From Hyaloraphidium curvatum (lineage: Eukaryota; Monoblepharomycota; Hyaloraphidiomycetes; Hyaloraphidiales; Hyaloraphidiaceae), in NCBI GenBank assembly GCA_025558095.1, contig JAIVFI010000028.1, positions 62,001 through 126,000 on the forward strand: DNA of 64,000 bases, read 5' to 3'. The translations under genes and the position numbers were made by a program. Under the pieces are notes generated by a model, which saw only the letters and a program-made list of their open reading frames with translations, had not been told where the DNA came from and ran no database searches. Within the stretch, counting starts at the first letter, position 1; the number at the start of each line of letters is the position of its first letter. Shown piece by piece: positions 60,854 to 64,000 of the stretch.

Positions 60854-62958
60854 ATGGGCGCTCCGGGCGTGCGCGAGGCGCCGCCGGCGCTGCCGTCCAA
60901 GCCGCTCGGCTACGTGCTCGCGGCGGGCGTGGCGCTGCTGGCGGTCGTGCTCAAGGCGTACCCGCTGCTGCGGCTCCTCGCGCTGTTTGCCTCCGCGGCG
61001 CTCTTCTTCGCGCTGCGGCCCGCGGCGTACGCGCCGCTGTCTCAGCGCGTCGGCGCGCCGTTCCGCCGGTCGCTGCTGACGACGCGCGCGTCGCCGTCGA
61101 CGCTGCCCGCGCCGGGCGAGGCGTCGCACGTGCTCGTCGGCGCCGGCCTGTCGTCGCTCACGTGCGCCGCGCTGCTGGCGCGCCTCGGCCACAAGGTGCT
61201 CGTGCTCGAGCAGCACGACATCGTCGGCGGCGGCACGCACTCGTACGAGCTCGGCACGCGCGCGGACGGCGGCCCGTACAAGTTCGACTCCGGCCTGCAC
61301 TACACGATCCCAGAGTCGGAGCTGCTGGTGCGCATGTGCACCGGCCAGCCCGACTCCGAGGGCTGCAAGGTGTCGCTCATGGGCGTGCGCGAGAGCGAGG
61401 TGCCCGACTGGGCCGGGGGGCCTAAGAAGGCGGCAAACGGCGCCGCGAATGGCCACCACCCGGCAAAGCCGATCGATTTTAGTCCGGGTGCCACCAACGA
61501 AGAGCCCATCGTCTGTTGGTATCGGATGTGAGCATCTCCGTGTCTTCTGATTGCTGACACGCTTTGTTCCCTTCAGACGAGAGGGTCGTGATTGGATCGC
61601 CCAAGGCGGAGGCCTTCCTCTTCTCGCTGTGGCAGCGCCACGTGCCCAACCTGTACAAGCGGTTCCCGAACCTCAAGGCCGACATCGACCGCTACGTGAA
61701 GCACGCCTCGGGGGCGGTCAACTCGATCCCGATGTTTGTGCTCTCGAAGCTTTTCCCGCTCTGGCTGCAGCGGATCGTGAACCCTTACCTGCTCAAGACC
61801 TTCCGGTACTACGCCGGCATGACAACGGAGGAAGCTTTCGAACACATCACCGACAAGACCGAGCTCCGAAACCTGCTCTCTTCGCTGTGGATGGACATTG
61901 GCGCGCCGCCCGCGCGCGGCACCTTCACGCTCACTGCGGCCGTCGTCTGGGGCTTCCCCCAGCGCGGCGGCGCATACCCCGCCGGCGGCTCCGAGGAGCT
62001 GGCAAAGAGCCTCGTGCGCACCATTGAACGGTACGGCGGGCGGGTCCTCGTCAAGGCCGACGTGGCCGAGATCCTGGTCGAGCCCGAAGGCTCGGGCTTC
62101 CGCGCGGCGGGAGTCAAGCTGCGCGACGGCACCGAGATCCGCGCGCCCAACGTCGTTTCCTCGGTCGGCTACGCCAACACCTGGTCCAAGCTCGTCCCCG
62201 AGCGCGTCACCTCCAAGCTCGGCATCCCCCGCACCCTCTCGGACCGGGTCGGCCCCTCTGCCGGCTTCGTCATGGCCAACATCGGCCTCCGCGCCTCGCG
62301 CGAGGAGATGGGCCTGCAGTGCTACAACACGTGGTACCTCCCCGTCGACGGGTCGGGCGACACCTTCCCCGCCATCCGGGCCAACTTTGCCGACCCCCTC
62401 GGGTGCGACGTGCCCTGCATGATCACCTTCCCGTCCATCAAGGACCGCGCGTGGGCCGAGAAGGACCGCGAGACGTGCCAGATCCTGGTCATGGTGGACG
62501 GCGAGCCGCACTTTTCCAAGTGGCTGGGCAAGGACAGCGGCAAGCCCGGGGAGGACAACGAAGCCTACGAGGCGCTCAAGAAGCGCTGGGGGGACGTGCT
62601 CACGGAGCGGCTGCTCTCGCTGTTCCCCAAGATGAAACGGGAGCATGTGGCCCTGGTCGACATCTCCACCCCGGCGACGATCCAGTACTACCTCCGCGAG
62701 CCCGAGGGCGGCGCGGTGGGGCTGGACCAGACCCCGCGCAGGTTCACGGATCCGGCGGTGCAGGAGCTGCTCGATATGAGCACCCCCGTCAGGGGGCTGT
62801 GGCAGACGGGGCAGGACACCCTGATCTGCGGGCAGCCGCTGGTGCAGCTGGCGGGGGCCATCACGGCATTCAGGATGATGGGCTTCTGGAAGGCGGCGGG
62901 GCTGCTGCTTCAGACTTCGCTGTGGGAGTTGGAGGGCGACGGGGAGGAGAAGAAGTGA
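60854..62958 (+). CDS. RetSat/CRTISO-like FAD oxidoreductase
   Basis: 680 residues in two exons, 60854..61514 and 61577..62958 (62-nt intron, donor GTTGGT, phase 1). An N-terminal membrane anchor (about 18-55) precedes the FAD motif VLVGAGLSSLTCAALLARLGHKVLVLEQHDIVGGGTHSY. Then come FDSGLHYTIPES and, in the second exon, GTFTLTAAVVWGFPQRGGAYPAGGS. The C-terminal DTLICGQPLVQLAGAITAFRM is the FAD-closing motif. The layout matches all-trans-retinol 13,14-reductase and carotenoid isomerase. A carotenoid or polyene substrate is inferred; no carotenoid biosynthesis gene lies nearby. Confidence 0.85.
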
Positions 62959-63268
62959 AACAGCGGACCGGTTGGAGCGAGTAAGGGGGCACCACGAGTC
63001 GGGAAGGGGAGGAGGCAGGAACCATGTAGAGAATGTCGACATCGACGTGCAGTTCACACGATTGCCTTTCAAATTGTTCTCCTGAGCACAAGCTTGTAGA
63101 CATCGTAAAGCGCTTCGAGTTAGGATCTTTGAGGATAGGATTGCGGCGATGCTTGAGCGCTGTTCACGTGTGAATAGCCGCCCGCCCTCCTTCCCACCCT
63201 TTGTCCCTGAAGGACCCCGGCGGCGAACCAGGGGAGCAAAAGGCGGCCTCCCGCCAGCTGACGTCGAT
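62959..63268. other. Intergenic region, nothing recognised
   Basis: 310 bp between the RetSat-like stop and the glycosyltransferase start. It presumably contains the promoter of the latter. An in-frame ATG at 63149 could extend that gene. Confidence 0.5.
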
Positions 63269-64000
63269 ATGCCCGTCGTGCTCTTCGCCTGCGTCGGCTC
63301 CCGCGGCGACGTCCAGGTGCGTCGGCCCTCCGGCGCCGCGCCGCTCTTCTGACGCCCGGGGCCGCCCCGCAGCCGTACATCGCCGCGGGCCTCGCGCTCA
63401 AGACCGCGGGATGGCGGCCCGTCCTGCTCGTCCACGAGCCGTTCCAGAAGATGGTTACTTCCGCCGGGCTCGAGGTCGCGCCGTTCCCCATGCGCGGCAA
63501 TCTCGTCGAGCTGTTTGCGACAACCGAGGCAGGCCGCGCCGTAAAGCAAGCCAGCCTCTTTACGGCCATGAGCGCGCTGAAGAACTTCTACCGGCCGGTG
63601 CTCAAGCAATACTTCGAGGACACTTTGAAGGCTACAGAAGCGCTGAACGTCGACCTCCTCGTGCTCACGACGTTCCCGATGGCGGCGGGCGGCCTTGCCA
63701 TCCCGGAGATCGTCAAGAAGAAGGACGGACGGGTCGTCTACACGGTCATTGCCCACACGGTCCCGTTCTCTCCGACATCTGAACTCGCCGTGCCCCTGCT
63801 GGGCGCCGGGCAGACTTCCATGTTCGGATGGATCAACAGCTTGAACTGGAGCGTGACGGACAAGGCCAGCTACAACAACCTGTACGGACCGATGGTATCT
63901 GAGTACCTAGGAACGTACGGGGTAACCAAGCCTCCCAAGGACCTCATCTCGTACACGGCGAATCGGCTCACGGTACCGCCGACGCCCGTCTGCTTCATCT
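63269..64000 (+). CDS. UDP-glycosyltransferase, sterol-glucosyltransferase-like (3' end beyond window)
   Basis: Exon 1 is 63269..63316 and exon 2 runs from 63373 to the window edge (56-nt intron, donor GTGCGT, phase 0). Splicing rebuilds GSRGDVQ|PYIAAGLAL, the hallmark of GT28/UGT-type glycosyltransferases. VLLVHEPFQKMVTSAGLEVAPFPM follows, the usual N-terminal acceptor domain. About 225 residues are visible and the UDP-sugar-binding C-terminal domain is missing only because the window ends. No PH or GRAM domain precedes it, unlike Atg26. The acceptor (sterol, lipid or polyketide) is unknown. Confidence 0.82.

Noticed and set aside
61573-63756. 727-residue minus-strand frame under the RetSat-like and glycosyltransferase genes
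   Set aside because: No motifs, and it spans two plus-strand genes plus their spacer; explained by GC-rich third positions.
1-64000. CRISPR arrays, bacterial operons or ribosome binding sites
   Set aside because: No regularly spaced repeats, and genes have spliceosomal introns; the sequence is eukaryotic.

Overview
This is a GC-rich nuclear fungal sequence. Almost every multi-exon gene has short introns (about 50-90 nt) with GT..AG ends and CTGAC-like branch points. Three Zn2Cys6/PAS-type fungal regulator signatures, a Dal5/TNA1-like MFS permease, mitochondrial IF1 and an Ygr210-type GTPase also point to a fungus. Splice donors are mostly GTGGGT or GTGCGN rather than GTAAGT. That bias, together with a monodehydroascorbate-reductase-like gene and an LtaS/MdoB-like phosphatase-fold protein, suggests an early-diverging (chytrid-like) fungus. 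The species is an inference I cannot confirm. All exon models were built by hand from reading-frame phase, family motifs and splice signals.

Left part (1-14.1 kb): an apparent gentisate-type aromatic catabolic cluster. It holds gentisate 1,2-dioxygenase (minus, cut by the window edge), a divergent salicylate/3-hydroxybenzoate-hydroxylase-like FAD monooxygenase, an FMO with an N-terminal NTF2-like region, a Zn2Cys6 regulator, a fumarylpyruvate-hydrolase-like FAH protein (minus) and a divergent anion:cation symporter. An identical 11-bp motif lies in both divergent promoters. Intron 1 of the hydroxylase is about 4.6 kb and contains, antisense, a non-LTR retrotransposon with an intact 1303-codon zinc finger/RT/restriction-like-endonuclease ORF. 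A second, proline-rich ORF is joined to it by an ATGA stop/start overlap.

14.2-24 kb: a five-exon cellular reverse-transcriptase (rvt-type) gene, APS kinase, and a large SHPRH/Irc20-like Snf2-RING protein. 24-31.9 kb: a membrane-anchored subtilase, a zinc alcohol dehydrogenase with a probable GC-AG intron, an Ygr210-like GTPase, and the first member of a polytopic membrane protein family with a CxCx4C motif. 32-39.6 kb: an ERT1-like PAS regulator, an intronless LtaS/MdoB-like membrane protein, a secreted Cys-rich protein with a Thr/Pro linker, and a small PBZ/AT-hook protein.

39.7-47.5 kb: hexokinase and a sorbitol/xylitol dehydrogenase share a 164-bp divergent promoter. Then come IF1, a nine-exon 2-hydroxyacyl-CoA lyase ending in SKI, and a homoserine-dehydrogenase-like protein. 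47.7-54.7 kb: MYND, GNAT, small membrane, second CxCx4C-family membrane and F-box proteins. 55-64 kb: three copies of an unknown local gene family (two decayed, one intact) interleaved with a coiled-coil protein and the MDHAR-like oxidoreductase, then a RetSat/CRTISO-like enzyme and the start of a UGT-type glycosyltransferase cut by the right edge. I saw no rRNA, tRNA or CRISPR array.
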